Shown here: positions 15,935 through 24,957 of the stretch, one piece after another
How the letters are laid out: each line of letters opens with the position of its first letter
How positions within the stretch are numbered: position 1 is the stretch's first letter
From: Gammaproteobacteria bacterium
GTDB lineage: Bacteria > Pseudomonadota > Gammaproteobacteria > Steroidobacterales > Steroidobacteraceae
Assembly (NCBI GenBank): GCA_019247195.1
Contig: JAFAPI010000043.1
Coordinates: 1-47,352, forward strand
Reading direction: 5' to 3'
Length of the DNA stretch: 47,352 nt
Program-made: the position numbers and the translations under genes
The notes under the pieces: model-generated
What the model saw: only the letters and a program-made list of their open reading frames with translations
Told to the model about the DNA's origin: nothing
Database searches by the model: none

Positions 15935-16106
15935 TCGGCGACGCAGCGAACGAATTCCTGGCGAGAGCAGCGCGACGCACGTCCGCCCGCAGCTGCGGTG
16001 GCTGCGGCAGTTGTCCACGGAGCAAGCGGCGCGAAGCCGTCGTTCGGCTAAGGCTGAGCTCGCCGTCACGCTTTTGCGCGGCCGGGCCGCATATTAGGCT
16101 TTCGAC

Positions 16107-16949
16107 GTGAACAGCCAGCCCGAGGATCAAGCGGCACACGACAGCGACGTGGCCCAGATCATGGGCGGCCTCTATGGCGATGGAATCATTGGCCTCAAGG
16201 CAGCCTTCAGCCGTGAATGGGCTGATCAGCTGCGCGAGGACATTGAGATCTTGCTCGAGGAGGCGCTGGCGGTGCCCGGGGGTGCGCTGCCGCGGGGACC
16301 ACAGCGCTACTACGTCGAGACGCATCCCGAGCGGGTGCGCGGTTGCCTGGACATTGCCACCCATCCGTGGTTTGCCACCGTGTGCGAGGCAATCCTCGGA
16401 CCAGCATACAAGATCGTCGAGGTCGGCTTCGACGTCCCCGGGCCCGGCGCCGCGGATCAGCCCTGGCATCGGGACTTTCCATCACCCCCGGCGACGCTGA
16501 TCGGTCGCAGGCTGAATTCCCTTGCCTTCAATGTAACGGCCGTCGACACGACCCTGGAGATGGGACCGCTTGAGATCGCACTCGGCACGCAGTGGGACGA
16601 TCTTACGGGCTGTCCCAGTGCGATGTTTCCGCCCAAGTCACTCTACCCGCGCTACCGTGAACGCATGGTGCGCAAGCTCCCGCAGCGCGGCGACTTGTCA
16701 GCCAGATCCGCCCTGACCATTCATCGAGGAACGGCCAATCGCTCGAACCGCTCCCGCCCGGTGCTCGTGATCGGCGTCGATGCCCCCGATGGCACGAACG
16801 CCAATCACCATGACCTGCAGATTACGCACGCCTATGCCGCTTCGCTGCCGCCGCGTGTACTGGACCATATGACCTATCGGGTCGTGGACGAGCTCGAGCA
16901 AGTCGTCCAGGCCCACACAATCGCCGGCCTCCTCGAGCCCGATTACTAG
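16107..16949 (+). CDS. phytanoyl-CoA dioxygenase (PhyH) family protein
   Basis: A 280-residue Fe(II)/2-oxoglutarate oxygenase of the PhyH family. The HxD pair is His121-Arg-Asp123 in PWHRDFP, the distal His206 is in LTIHRGTAN, and a following Arg (NRSRPVL, near 217) should bind 2-oxoglutarate. Such enzymes hydroxylate lipids, acyl-CoAs or secondary metabolites; the substrate is not predictable. The start is GTG at 16107, about 170 bp after the propeller gene. It converges with the BBE-type flavoenzyme, with 88 bp between stops. Confidence 0.85.
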   Translation: MNSQPEDQAAHDSDVAQIMGGLYGDGIIGLKAAFSREWADQLREDIEILLEEALAVPGGALPRGPQRYYVETHPERVRGCLDIATHPWFATVCEAILGPAYKIVEVGFDVPGPGAADQPWHRDFPSPPATLIGRRLNSLAFNVTAVDTTLEMGPLEIALGTQWDDLTGCPSAMFPPKSLYPRYRERMVRKLPQRGDLSARSALTIHRGTANRSNRSRPVLVIGVDAPDGTNANHHDLQITHAYAASLPPRVLDHMTYRVVDELEQVVQAHTIAGLLEPDY

Positions 16950-17037
16950 TCGGCGGCCGCCAGCCCTGCTGCAGGACGCCGCGCGAAGGGGGCACCGGGC
17001 GACACCTGGAATGCCCCGGGCTGACATCGACCGGGGT

Positions 17038-18522
17038 TCAGGCGGGTTTGATGTTGGCGTTCAGGCGAAAAAGGTTCATGGGATCGTATCGCCGCTTCAG
17101 CGCCGCGAGGCGGGTGAAGTTCGGTCCATAGTTGCTGTCGGTACTCTTCGGATCCGCATCGTTCAAGTTGACGTAATAGCCGTCCGTATAAGGCTCGAGC
17201 TTGCTCCACATGGCGCGCACCGAGGCGCGACCGGCTTCATCTTCGCTCGCATCTTTCCAGCTTGAGATCAACAGCATGTTGCTCGTGACATTGCGATGCG
17301 AGAATGCCGTCGCGGTCGGTTCCTTGTCCGTCACCGCGCCGTTGGCATTCTGGAAGTACATGCTGCTGCGCTCATCCGGACGGAATTCCTCTGTCAACAC
17401 CTCGACCAGGCCTGGCGAGTACTCGCGCACGAACCCGCCCTTGAGATAATGGTGCAGCGGGTCCACTGGCGGTGGGTCAAACCAGGTCTGCGCGGTCACG
17501 TATTTCACCGGCGCGATCGTGTTCCGGAGCGGCTTGCCAAAGTGCTGCAACGGCGCGAGGACCTTCGCGCCCTCCTTCGGCTCCCCGGTGTACAGGGCGT
17601 AGATCTGCGCGCCGGGCGAACCATCCTCGCTCGTGCCGAGACTGAGGTCCGCACTGAACTCGCGCGGCGCGTGAGCAATCAGCTCAGCATAGAACTCGAT
17701 CACGTCTCTAAGCTGGGTATGCGGATAGTCAACGTGTCCGCCCAGCACGGTCGGGTTCAGTGCATGCAGCCGGTACTGAAGCGCCGTCGCCACCCCGAAG
17801 TTGCCTCCGCCGCCGCGCAGCGCCCAGAACAGCTCCGGCTCGTCGTGCTCGCTAACGTGGCGTACCTCGCCGTCCGCCGTCACGAGTTCGACGCTGACCA
17901 GGTTGTCGCAGGCGAGGCCGAACCGCCGTGACAGCCAGCCGAACCCGCCGCCCAGCGTGAGGCCGGCGATTCCTGTGTTGGAGATCTGGCCGAGCGTCGT
18001 CGCCAGCCCCTCTGCCTGGGTCGCAGCGTCCACGTGCGCCCCCCACGCCCCACCAGCGGCATGCACGGTGCGTCCCGCCGCATTGACCATCACCTGGCGC
18101 ATGGGCGACAGATCGATGACCAATCCCCCGTCGCAGGTCGAGTACCCGGGAAAGCTATGTCCGCCGCCGCGCACTGCTAGCAGCAGCTCGCGCTCGCGCG
18201 CAAAAGTCAGCGCTTGCACCACGTCACGCGTACTGACGCAGCGGGCGATCAGCGCCGGCCGCCTGTCGATCATGCCATTCCAGACGTGGCGGGCGGACTC
18301 GTAGCCTTCATCGCCTGGAGCCAGCAGCGCGCCGCTCATGCTGGCCCGCAGATCGCGGACCGCGGCCGCCTCGAGGGTCGTCTCGCTACCGGAGAGTTTC
18401 ACGGCGCGCAAGGCCGTCGCTTGGGCTGCAGTAGAGCTCTCCGCGCCGAAGACCGACCTGGCGGAAAGAGCCGCCGCCGCACCTGCGACCAGGCCCATGT
18501 GGCAGAAGTCACGTCGTTTCAT
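17038..18522 (-). CDS. Tat-exported berberine bridge enzyme-like FAD oxidoreductase
   Basis: A 494-residue protein with a twin-arginine signal (MKRRDFCHMGLVAGAAAALSARSVFGA), a PCMH-type FAD domain (about residues 80-250) and the C-terminal BBE segment (NYGPNFTRLAALKRRYDPMNLFRLNANI region). The His in RGGGHSFPGYS should bind FAD covalently; the second attachment Cys of bicovalent enzymes is absent (GQISNTGIAGLTLGGG), so FAD is linked through His only, as in 6-hydroxy-D-nicotine oxidase-type members. It probably oxidises an alcohol, sugar or amine in the periplasm using oxygen or another acceptor. The start at 18522 is set by the Tat signal. Confidence 0.88.
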   Translation of the reverse strand: MKRRDFCHMGLVAGAAAALSARSVFGAESSTAAQATALRAVKLSGSETTLEAAAVRDLRASMSGALLAPGDEGYESARHVWNGMIDRRPALIARCVSTRDVVQALTFARERELLLAVRGGGHSFPGYSTCDGGLVIDLSPMRQVMVNAAGRTVHAAGGAWGAHVDAATQAEGLATTLGQISNTGIAGLTLGGGFGWLSRRFGLACDNLVSVELVTADGEVRHVSEHDEPELFWALRGGGGNFGVATALQYRLHALNPTVLGGHVDYPHTQLRDVIEFYAELIAHAPREFSADLSLGTSEDGSPGAQIYALYTGEPKEGAKVLAPLQHFGKPLRNTIAPVKYVTAQTWFDPPPVDPLHHYLKGGFVREYSPGLVEVLTEEFRPDERSSMYFQNANGAVTDKEPTATAFSHRNVTSNMLLISSWKDASEDEAGRASVRAMWSKLEPYTDGYYVNLNDADPKSTDSNYGPNFTRLAALKRRYDPMNLFRLNANIKPA

Positions 18523-18822
18523 GGAGTCGCCCCGATTCGTTCTCGTTATCGCAGGGATGACACGCGTGTGCACAAATGATGAACCCGCTCGGCAGGTTGG
18601 CGCAAGAAGCCGTGCGGCTCGGCGGTGTTGTCCCGCGAGTCGACCCGGACCCCGCGCTTCGCGCGGGGATTAATCCCTTCAGCGCGAAGCTTCGAGCCCG
18701 CGGTGCAGCCGTCCTGTGGACAGCGCGAGGCTCGCCAGTTCAGAAAACGCTGTTTCCATGAGTCTTCGCCCAGCCGCTAGCCATTTCTTAGACGCGACTG
18801 TACTGCGGTAGACAGGGGAAAA
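18523..18822. other. intergenic stretch between BBE-type gene and tRNA-Lys
   Basis: About 300 bp without a convincing gene. It holds one strong hairpin (18650-18668). Just downstream of the tRNA, on its strand, is a run TTTTCCCC. The short reading frames here have no family features. Confidence 0.5.
18650..18668. repeat. perfect 8-bp hairpin downstream of tRNA-Lys
   Basis: CCCCGCGC-TTC-GCGCGGGG forms an 8-bp stem with a three-base loop. It lies about 155 nt beyond the tRNA 3' end in the tRNA direction and about 130 bp upstream of the BBE-type gene. No T-tract follows on either strand, so a rho-independent terminator is not secure. Confidence 0.45.
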
Positions 18823-18895
18823 TGGGGCGTGACGGAATCGAACCGTCGACCAGCGGATTAAAAGTCCGATGCTCTACCGACTGAGCTAACGCCCC
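18823..18895 (-). tRNA. tRNA-Lys(TTT)
   Basis: A full cloverleaf can be folded on the minus strand: acceptor GGGGCGT/ACGCCCC, D-stem GCTC/GAGC, anticodon stem with loop CTTTTAA (anticodon TTT), variable loop TGGTC, T-stem GACGG/CCGTC with loop TTCGATT, discriminator A. The 3' CCA is not encoded (the next bases are TTT), so it must be added after transcription. The gene stands alone between the BBE-type gene and the divergent aminotransferase operon. Confidence 0.96.
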
Positions 18896-19060
18896 AGGGG
18901 CTGTCGCGGGGGCGCGATGATACTACAGGTGTTCACCAGGTCCGGACGGCCACCTAGCCACTGGTAAGGCAGCGGTTTGACCAGGCACGCGGCCCGCCCT
19001 AGAGTCATTTTCACAGCCACGATCACGCGCCGGCGCCCCCGGGGCTCCGGCCATTTGCCC

Positions 19061-20380
19061 ATGCTCACTGAAGCGCAATCGGTGCTCCATACATGGTGCC
19101 GCCAGACGGAGTGGAATGCACCCACACTGGTCGGTGGCGCCGGCGCGCACCTCTTCACCAGCGACGGACGGCGCATTCTCGACATGAGCAGCCTGGCCGA
19201 GTGCAGCAATCTCGGGCATCAGCATCCGCGCCTGATCGAGGCCATTCGCAGGCAAGCCGAGCGGCTGTGCTTCGTGACCAACGCGTGGGGCGCAGAGCCT
19301 CGGGCGCGCCTGGCGGAGCTCTTGCTCGAGAAAGCCGGTTTCGCAGGGGGGCGGGTCTTCTTCACCCTCGGTGGCGCGGATGCCAATGAGCACGCCGTCA
19401 AGTTCGCCCGACAGGCCTGTTCCCGGCCACGGGGCTGGATCATTACCCGCGATCGCTCGTATCACGGGGCAAGCTACGCGGCGATGGCGCTCTCCGGGGA
19501 CGCACGCACCGTCGATCAGACTGACGCCGAGACGTTTCGTGTACGCCACGTGCCGCCGCCGTACGCCTATCGCTGCCCCTTCGCTGACACGCCGCCGCAG
19601 GAGTGTGCGCGCGCGGCGCTGCAGAACCTCGCCGATACCCTCGCCGCGATGCGCGGCGACGTAGCCGCCGTGCTCATGGAGCCTCACGCAGGGACGAACG
19701 GCATCGTTGCGCCGCCCGAATACTGGCCCGGGCTGCGCACCGTGACCCGACAGCATGACGTGTTGCTCATCGCCGATGAGGTTATGAGCGGGTTCGGCCG
19801 CTGCGGCGAATGGTTCGCCTGGCAGCGCTATGGAGAGGAGGGTCGGCCAGACCTTATGAGCCTCGCCAAGGGGCTGACCGGCGCGCATCTTCCGCTGGGC
19901 GCGGTCGTGATCGCGGCCCCGGTCGCGCGGCGTCTCGAGCCGCAAATGCTGATGACCGGCCTGACCTACTCCGGTCACCCGCTGGCGTGCGCCGCGGGCG
20001 TCGCGGCGATCGAGACCTACCAGCAGGAAGGGTTGATCGAGCGCTCGCGCCGCCTTGGTGCGACGCTGTTTCAAGAGCTGCAGCAGATGCAGAAGCGTGT
20101 GTCCCTCATCGGCGAAGTGCGCGGTGGCCAGGGGCTGTTCGCCGTCCTCGAACTGGTACGCGACCGCCAGACCCGCCAACCACTGGCAGCATGGCCCCAG
20201 CTGCACCCGGCATTGAGCGTCTTGCTGCGCCGCGCGCTGGAACGGGGCGTTTCCTTCGCGGCTCGCGGTAATCTGGTGATTCTCGCCCCGCCCCTGGTCA
20301 TCGGCGAGCAGGACCTGGCGGACGCACTGGGATTGCTTGAGCAGCTGCTCCTGGCGGCTCAACAGGAGATCGGCCCATGA
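19061..20380 (+). CDS. class III PLP-dependent aminotransferase (omega-amine type)
   Basis: A 439-residue class III aminotransferase. The PLP-binding Lys270 lies in MSLAKGLTG; other landmarks are GGADANEHAVKFAR (cofactor phosphate), SYHGASYAAMALSG, and LLIADEVMSGFGR with the Asp that contacts the PLP nitrogen. It should move an amino group from an amine or omega-amino acid to pyruvate or 2-oxoglutarate, giving an aldehyde or keto acid. The frame opens at 18977, but the first part is Arg-rich and atypical; the ATG at 19061 (MLTEAQSVLHTW) matches usual family starts. It is the first gene of a five-gene operon and overlaps the next by ATGA, so the aldehyde dehydrogenase probably consumes its product. 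Confidence 0.88.
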   Translation: MLTEAQSVLHTWCRQTEWNAPTLVGGAGAHLFTSDGRRILDMSSLAECSNLGHQHPRLIEAIRRQAERLCFVTNAWGAEPRARLAELLLEKAGFAGGRVFFTLGGADANEHAVKFARQACSRPRGWIITRDRSYHGASYAAMALSGDARTVDQTDAETFRVRHVPPPYAYRCPFADTPPQECARAALQNLADTLAAMRGDVAAVLMEPHAGTNGIVAPPEYWPGLRTVTRQHDVLLIADEVMSGFGRCGEWFAWQRYGEEGRPDLMSLAKGLTGAHLPLGAVVIAAPVARRLEPQMLMTGLTYSGHPLACAAGVAAIETYQQEGLIERSRRLGATLFQELQQMQKRVSLIGEVRGGQGLFAVLELVRDRQTRQPLAAWPQLHPALSVLLRRALERGVSFAARGNLVILAPPLVIGEQDLADALGLLEQLLLAAQQEIGP

Positions 20381-21945
20381 GTTTCAAACTGACCTACGCC
20401 ACCATGTTCGAACCGCCGGCCGCGCTGCACGCGCGTTACGAGGAAGCCGTGCAGCGGGCGCGGGCGCGCCTGGGCGCCCGGCACTTCCTCTTCATCGACG
20501 GCGAAGACCGTGCCGCGGCCCGGCACTTCACTAAGACCAATCCGGCCGACACCTCACAGATCATCGGCGAGTTCCCCGCCGCGGGCACCGACGAGGTCGA
20601 GGCCGCGATGGCAGCGGCCGCGCGGGCCTGGCCCGCCTGGCGTGCGCTGCCCCGCGGTGAGCGGGCGCGGCTGCTGCGCGGTGTCGCGGCCCTCATCGAG
20701 GAGCGCGTCTATGATCTTGCCGCAGCGCTGACTCTCGAGGTCGGCAAGAACCGCATGGAAGCGCTGGGCGAAGCCCAAGAAACGGCCGATTTTTTCCGTC
20801 TCTACGCCGAGGACTTCGAGCGCGCCGCTGGTTTCGATCGTCCGCTGCCCGACGATCCCCTCGTCAGTCATGCCTCGCACAACCGCAGTGTGCTCAAGCC
20901 TTATGGTCCCTGGGTGGTCATCGCACCCTTCAATTTCCCCCTCGCCCTGGCCGGTGGCCCGAGCGCGGCCGCGCTTATCACCGGCAACACGGTCGTCCTC
21001 AAGGGCGCCACGGCCACCCCGCTCGCAGGCCGATTGCTGGCAGACTGCATCCGCGATGCCGGTCTGCCGGCCGGCGTGTTCAACTACCTCAGCGGCCCGG
21101 GGGACAGCGTCGGTGGCGCGCTGATCGAACATCGCCACACCGCCGGCGCCACGTTCACCGGCTCGTATGAGGTCGGGATGCGCATCCTGCGCACGCTGCA
21201 GGCGGGCGCGTATCCCCGGCCCTGTATCGCCGAGATGGGTGGCAAGAATCCCTGCATCGTCACGGCCGGCGCGGACCTGGAACGCGCGGCCACCGGAATC
21301 ATCCGCTCAGCCTTTGGCATGGGAGGCCAGAAGTGCTCGGCGCTGTCACGCCTTTACGTGCACGAGTCTGTGGCCGATGCGCTGCTCGAGAGGCTGCAGA
21401 CGCAGATGGCCGCAGTCGGTATCGGTGATCCGACCGAGCGCGCCCACTGGCTCGGTCCGGTCACGACCCGCTCGGCCTTCGATAACTACCAGCGCTACTG
21501 TGCGCAGCTGGGGCAGCAGGGGGCGCGCATCCTCAGCGGGGGGGAGACCCTGCAGGAGGGCAGGCTGGCGCGGGGCTTCTACGTGCGGCCGACGCTGGCG
21601 AGCGCACCGCTCGAGCACGCCCTGTGGAGTGAGGAGATGTTCCTCCCCATCCTCATGGCGCACCGCGTGCGCAGCAACGATGAAGCGATGACCTTAGCCA
21701 ACCGCGGCCCCCTCGGACTGACCGCCGGCTTCTATGGTGCGCCCGAGGAGATCCCCTGGTTCAACGAGAACATCGAGGCGGGGGTCACCTATGCCAACCG
21801 GCCGCAGGGAGCGACCACCGGGGCGTGGCCAGGGTACCAGGCCTTCGGCGGCTGGAAGGGATCCGGCAGCACGGGCAAGGCGATCGGCTCGTTCTATTAT
21901 CTGCCGCAGTACCTGCGCGAGCAGTCGCAGACCATCGTCGAGTAG
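20377..21945 (+). CDS. aldehyde dehydrogenase, delta-1-pyrroline-5-carboxylate dehydrogenase-like
   Basis: A 522-residue NAD(P)-dependent aldehyde dehydrogenase related to RocA/PruA-type glutamate-semialdehyde dehydrogenases. Catalytic Cys320 is in GGQKCSALSR and general base Glu286 in IAEMGGKNP; the cofactor site has VIAPFNFPLALAGG and TGNTVVLKGA. RocA-like length and the N-terminal extension of about 50 residues before the catalytic core support this subgroup. In this operon it most likely oxidises the semialdehyde made by one of the aminotransferases to the acid. The ATG overlaps the previous stop codon by 4 bp and the next gene begins 6 bp after its end. Confidence 0.88.
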   Translation: MSFKLTYATMFEPPAALHARYEEAVQRARARLGARHFLFIDGEDRAAARHFTKTNPADTSQIIGEFPAAGTDEVEAAMAAAARAWPAWRALPRGERARLLRGVAALIEERVYDLAAALTLEVGKNRMEALGEAQETADFFRLYAEDFERAAGFDRPLPDDPLVSHASHNRSVLKPYGPWVVIAPFNFPLALAGGPSAAALITGNTVVLKGATATPLAGRLLADCIRDAGLPAGVFNYLSGPGDSVGGALIEHRHTAGATFTGSYEVGMRILRTLQAGAYPRPCIAEMGGKNPCIVTAGADLERAATGIIRSAFGMGGQKCSALSRLYVHESVADALLERLQTQMAAVGIGDPTERAHWLGPVTTRSAFDNYQRYCAQLGQQGARILSGGETLQEGRLARGFYVRPTLASAPLEHALWSEEMFLPILMAHRVRSNDEAMTLANRGPLGLTAGFYGAPEEIPWFNENIEAGVTYANRPQGATTGAWPGYQAFGGWKGSGSTGKAIGSFYYLPQYLREQSQTIVE

Positions 21946-21951
21946 ACAGCG

Positions 21952-22794
21952 ATGGGGGTCATGCCACTGCAGGAGGCGATCGCGCGGCACGTGCGCGACG
22001 GCCATAGCGTGGCGCTCGAGGGTTTCACGCATCTCATTCCGTTCGCCGCCGGTCACGAGATCATCCGCCAGGGTCGGCGCAATCTGCATTTGATCCGCAT
22101 GACCCCGGATCTCATCTACGACCAGATGATCGGCATGGGCTGTGCGGCGCAGCTGACTTTCTCATGGGGGGGCAATCCCGGGGTGGGCTCGCTGCATCGC
22201 CTGCGCGAGGCCATCGAGCACGGCTGGCCCGCGCCGCTGCAGATCCACGAGCACACCCACGCCGAGCTCGGCGCGGCCTATGCGGCCGGCGCGGCGGGCC
22301 TGCCCTGCGGCCTGCTGCATCACTATGCCCCGACCGATCTCGACCTGGCGGGCGGCCCTCATACGCTCGTGTGTCCCTTCACCGGCCAGAGGTTGCGCGC
22401 CGTGCGGGCCGTCAATCCCGCCGTCACCATCCTGCACGCCCAGCTCGCCGATGAGCAGGGCAACGTGCTGATCCGCGGGATCGTCGGCGCCGCGCGCGAG
22501 GCGGCGCTCGCGGCGCGCTGTGTGCTGGTCACGGTCGAGGCGCTGGTGCCGCGACTCGACGCGGCCCCCAACGCGCTGGTCTTGCCGCACTGGCTGATCA
22601 GCGCCGTCAGCGTGGCTCGCGGCGGCGCCCATCCCTCCTACGCGGCCGGCTGCTACGAGCGCGATAACCGCTTCTATCTTCAGTGGGACGAGATATCGCG
22701 GGATCGCGAGCACTTCGCCAGCTGGATGCGCGAGCACGTGGTGGACTGTCCCGACCACAGCGCGACATTGCGCCGCCTCGGGGTGAGCGCGTGA
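21952..22794 (+). CDS. CoA-transferase family I, subunit A (GctA-like)
   Basis: A 280-residue alpha subunit of a glutaconate CoA-transferase-like enzyme: GHSVALEGFTHLIPFAAGHE at the N-terminus, LTFSWGGNPGVGSLHRLR, and GLPCGLLHHYAPTDL in the middle. With subunit B it forms a heteromer that moves CoA from a donor acyl-CoA to a carboxylic acid. It is translationally coupled to subunit B (GTGA overlap at 22791-22794). Substrate unknown; the operon suggests a dicarboxylic or omega-substituted acid. Confidence 0.85.
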   Translation: MGVMPLQEAIARHVRDGHSVALEGFTHLIPFAAGHEIIRQGRRNLHLIRMTPDLIYDQMIGMGCAAQLTFSWGGNPGVGSLHRLREAIEHGWPAPLQIHEHTHAELGAAYAAGAAGLPCGLLHHYAPTDLDLAGGPHTLVCPFTGQRLRAVRAVNPAVTILHAQLADEQGNVLIRGIVGAAREAALAARCVLVTVEALVPRLDAAPNALVLPHWLISAVSVARGGAHPSYAAGCYERDNRFYLQWDEISRDREHFASWMREHVVDCPDHSATLRRLGVSA

Positions 22795-23582
22795 GTGCCG
22801 CCGGCTACAACGCCGACGAGATGATGACGGTCACCGCCGCGCGGCAGCTGCGTGACGGCGCGGTGTGCTTCGTCGGCATCGGACTGCCCAGCGCCGCCTG
22901 CAATCTCGCCCTGCGGACCCACGCCCCGCGCCTGGTACTCATCTACGAGTCCGGCACGGTCGGCACACGGCCGCGCGTGCTGCCGCTGTCGATCGGGGAC
23001 GGTGAGCTCGCCGAGACGGCCACCTGCGTGATCCCGCTGCCGGAGGTGTTCGCGCACTATCTGCAGCGCGGCCGGGTCGACGTGGGGTTCCTCAGCGCCG
23101 CGCAGATCGATCGCTTCGGCAATCTCAACAGTACCGTGATCGGACCCTACGCCCAGCCGCGCGTGCGCCTGCCCGGTTCAGGCGGCGCCCCGGAGATCGC
23201 CACCCATGCGCGCGAGGTGCTTATCATCATGAAGCAGTCGCCGCGCAGCTTCGTGGCGCAGCTCGACTTCATGACCAGTGTGGGTTACCTCGCGGGTGCG
23301 GGCGCGCGCGGCCGTGCCGGATTCCCGGGGCGCGGACCGCGCGCCGTGATCACGGATCTCGGCGTGCTGCGACCCGCCAGCGACAGCGATGAGCTCGAGC
23401 TGGCCGCGCTTTACCCCGGGGTGACCGTCGATGCGGTGCGCGCAGCCACCGGCTGGCCGCTGCGCGTCGCGCGCGAGGTCACGGTGCTCGAACCTCCTGC
23501 GGCTGCCGACCTGACCGCCCTGCGGACGCTACAGGCCGCGACCGCGCAGGCGCACGCCGCTCCCGTGCGCCTAAACCTTTGA
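22791..23582 (+). CDS. CoA-transferase family I, subunit B (GctB-like), catalytic subunit
   Basis: A 263-residue beta subunit starting at the GTG that overlaps the subunit A stop codon. The nucleophilic Glu is Glu53 in LIYESGTVG, the position of the catalytic Glu of GctB, so true transferase chemistry is expected. This separates it from IpdAB-type hydrolases, which lack that Glu. FLSAAQIDRFGNLNST (about 100-115) and DLGVLRP near 188 are further family landmarks. The frame continues upstream of 22791, but that part lies inside subunit A in another frame and is not coding. Confidence 0.87.
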   Translation: MSAAGYNADEMMTVTAARQLRDGAVCFVGIGLPSAACNLALRTHAPRLVLIYESGTVGTRPRVLPLSIGDGELAETATCVIPLPEVFAHYLQRGRVDVGFLSAAQIDRFGNLNSTVIGPYAQPRVRLPGSGGAPEIATHAREVLIIMKQSPRSFVAQLDFMTSVGYLAGAGARGRAGFPGRGPRAVITDLGVLRPASDSDELELAALYPGVTVDAVRAATGWPLRVAREVTVLEPPAAADLTALRTLQAATAQAHAAPVRLNL

Positions 23583-23613
23583 CAGCGGCGCGCCGCGCCG
23601 TGAGGATTCGCCC

Positions 23614-24957
23614 ATGACACACATCCGTACCCCCCTGCCCGGCCCGAAGGCCCAGGCGATCCTGCAGCGCGACCGTCCGGTGAGTACCCCCTCCTATCCG
23701 CGGGACTACCCGTTTGTCATGGCGCGCGGCCGTGGCGTGGAGGTGTGGGACGTGGATGGCAACCGCTTTCTCGACTTCGCCGCCGGCATCGCCGTATGCA
23801 GCACCGGGCACGCACATCCCCAGGTGGTCGCGGCGATCAAGGGCGCGGCCGACGAGTTCCTGCACATCTCGAGTGACTACTGGCACGAGCGCATGACTCG
23901 CCTCGCCGAGCGCATGAACGAGCTCGCGCCGATGCGCGAGCCGGTGCAGTCCCTCATCTGTCAGAGCGGCACCGAGGCGGTCGAAGGGGCGCTGAAGCTG
24001 GCGCGCTACGTGACCGGCCGCCCGCGCTTCATCGGCTTCCTCGGCGGCTTTCACGGCCGTTCCATGGGGTCACTGTCGTTCACCGCCAGCAAGTACACGC
24101 AGCAGGCCGGATTCTTTCCGACCATGCCGGGCGTAACGCACGTCCCCTACCCCAACCTATATCGGCCCGTACTGGCAGGCAGCGATCTCGGGCAGGCCAC
24201 GCTCGACTACATCGAGCACACGCTCTTCCCGAGCAACGTGCCCGCAGCGGAAGTGGCTGCCATCCTGATCGAGCCTATCCAGGGCGAGGGTGGTTATCTC
24301 GTGCCCCCCGAGGGTTTTCTCGCCGGACTGCGGGCGCTGTGCGACCGCCACGGCATACTGCTCATCTTCGATGAGGTGCAGAGCGGCATCGGTCGCACCG
24401 GCAAGATGTTCGCAAGCGAGCACTGGGGTGTCGCTCCCGACATCATGGCGCTCGCCAAAGGGTTGGGCTCGGGACTGCCAATCGGCATGGTGGTCGCAAA
24501 GCGACGTCTGATGGAACAATGGAAGCGCGGGGCGCACGGCAACACTTACGGGGGCAATCCCCTGTGTTGTGCGGCCGCGCTGGCGACCCTCGACCTCGTG
24601 CAGCAGGAATACGCCGGCAATGCCGCGCGCGTAGGCGCCTACTTCATGGAGCGGCTGCGCGAGCTGCAGCGCGAGTTTGAGTGCATCGGCGAGGTGCGTG
24701 GTCGTGGACTGATGATCGGCGCGGAGCTGGTGGTCGATCGCGCCAGCCGCAAGCCTGCCACGGTGCTGTGCCAGCGCGTCCTGACGCGCGCCTTCCATAA
24801 CGGCCTGCTGCTGCTCTCGTGCGGCGTGAGCACGTTGCGCTTCATCCCGCCCCTCATGGTCACGCGCGAGCAGGTGGACGAGGCGTTGCAGCTGCTGCAG
24901 CGCTCGCTGCGCGAGGCGCAGCCCGAGGCCGAACGGCTCGAGCGAGCCCACGCCTAA
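23614..24957 (+). CDS. 4-aminobutyrate-type class III aminotransferase
   Basis: A 447-residue class III aminotransferase closer to GabT/ornithine-type enzymes than the first one in the operon. PLP Lys282 is in [33 protein letters not shown] binds the cofactor phosphate, and [15 protein letters not shown] holds the PLP-nitrogen Asp. [16 protein letters not shown] is typical of GABA aminotransferases. It should convert an omega-amino acid (GABA, 5-aminovalerate, beta-alanine or similar) to its semialdehyde. It lies 31 bp after the CoA-transferase pair. Its stop codon overlaps that of convergent queC by 4 bp. Confidence 0.88.
   Translation: MTHIRTPLPGPKAQAILQRDRPVSTPSYPRDYPFVMARGRGVEVWDVDGNRFLDFAAGIAVCSTGHAHPQVVAAIKGAADEFLHISSDYWHERMTRLAERMNELAPMREPVQSLICQSGTEAVEGALKLARYVTGRPRFIGFLGGFHGRSMGSLSFTASKYTQQAGFFPTMPGVTHVPYPNLYRPVLAGSDLGQATLDYIEHTLFPSNVPAAEVAAILIEPIQGEGGYLVPPEGFLAGLRALCDRHGILLIFDEVQSGIGRTGKMFASEHWGVAPDIMALAKGLGSGLPIGMVVAKRRLMEQWKRGAHGNTYGGNPLCCAAALATLDLVQQEYAGNAARVGAYFMERLRELQREFECIGEVRGRGLMIGAELVVDRASRKPATVLCQRVLTRAFHNGLLLLSCGVSTLRFIPPLMVTREQVDEALQLLQRSLREAQPEAERLERAHA

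Noticed and set aside
14879-16069. 396-residue reading frame antisense to the SBP-like gene
   Set aside because: Composition is typical of a GC-rich shadow frame (Arg/His/Val-rich); the plus-strand protein has clear signal and blade motifs.
18650-18668. Rho-independent terminator
   Set aside because: The stem is strong but neither strand has a T-tract after it.
18923-20362. 479-residue reading frame antisense to the first aminotransferase
   Set aside because: The plus-strand protein has a complete class III aminotransferase signature; the antisense frame shows no domain.
22791-23582. IpdAB-type steroid ring hydrolase
   Set aside because: The catalytic Glu of true CoA-transferases (Glu53) is present, whereas IpdAB lacks it, and no steroid-degradation genes are adjacent.
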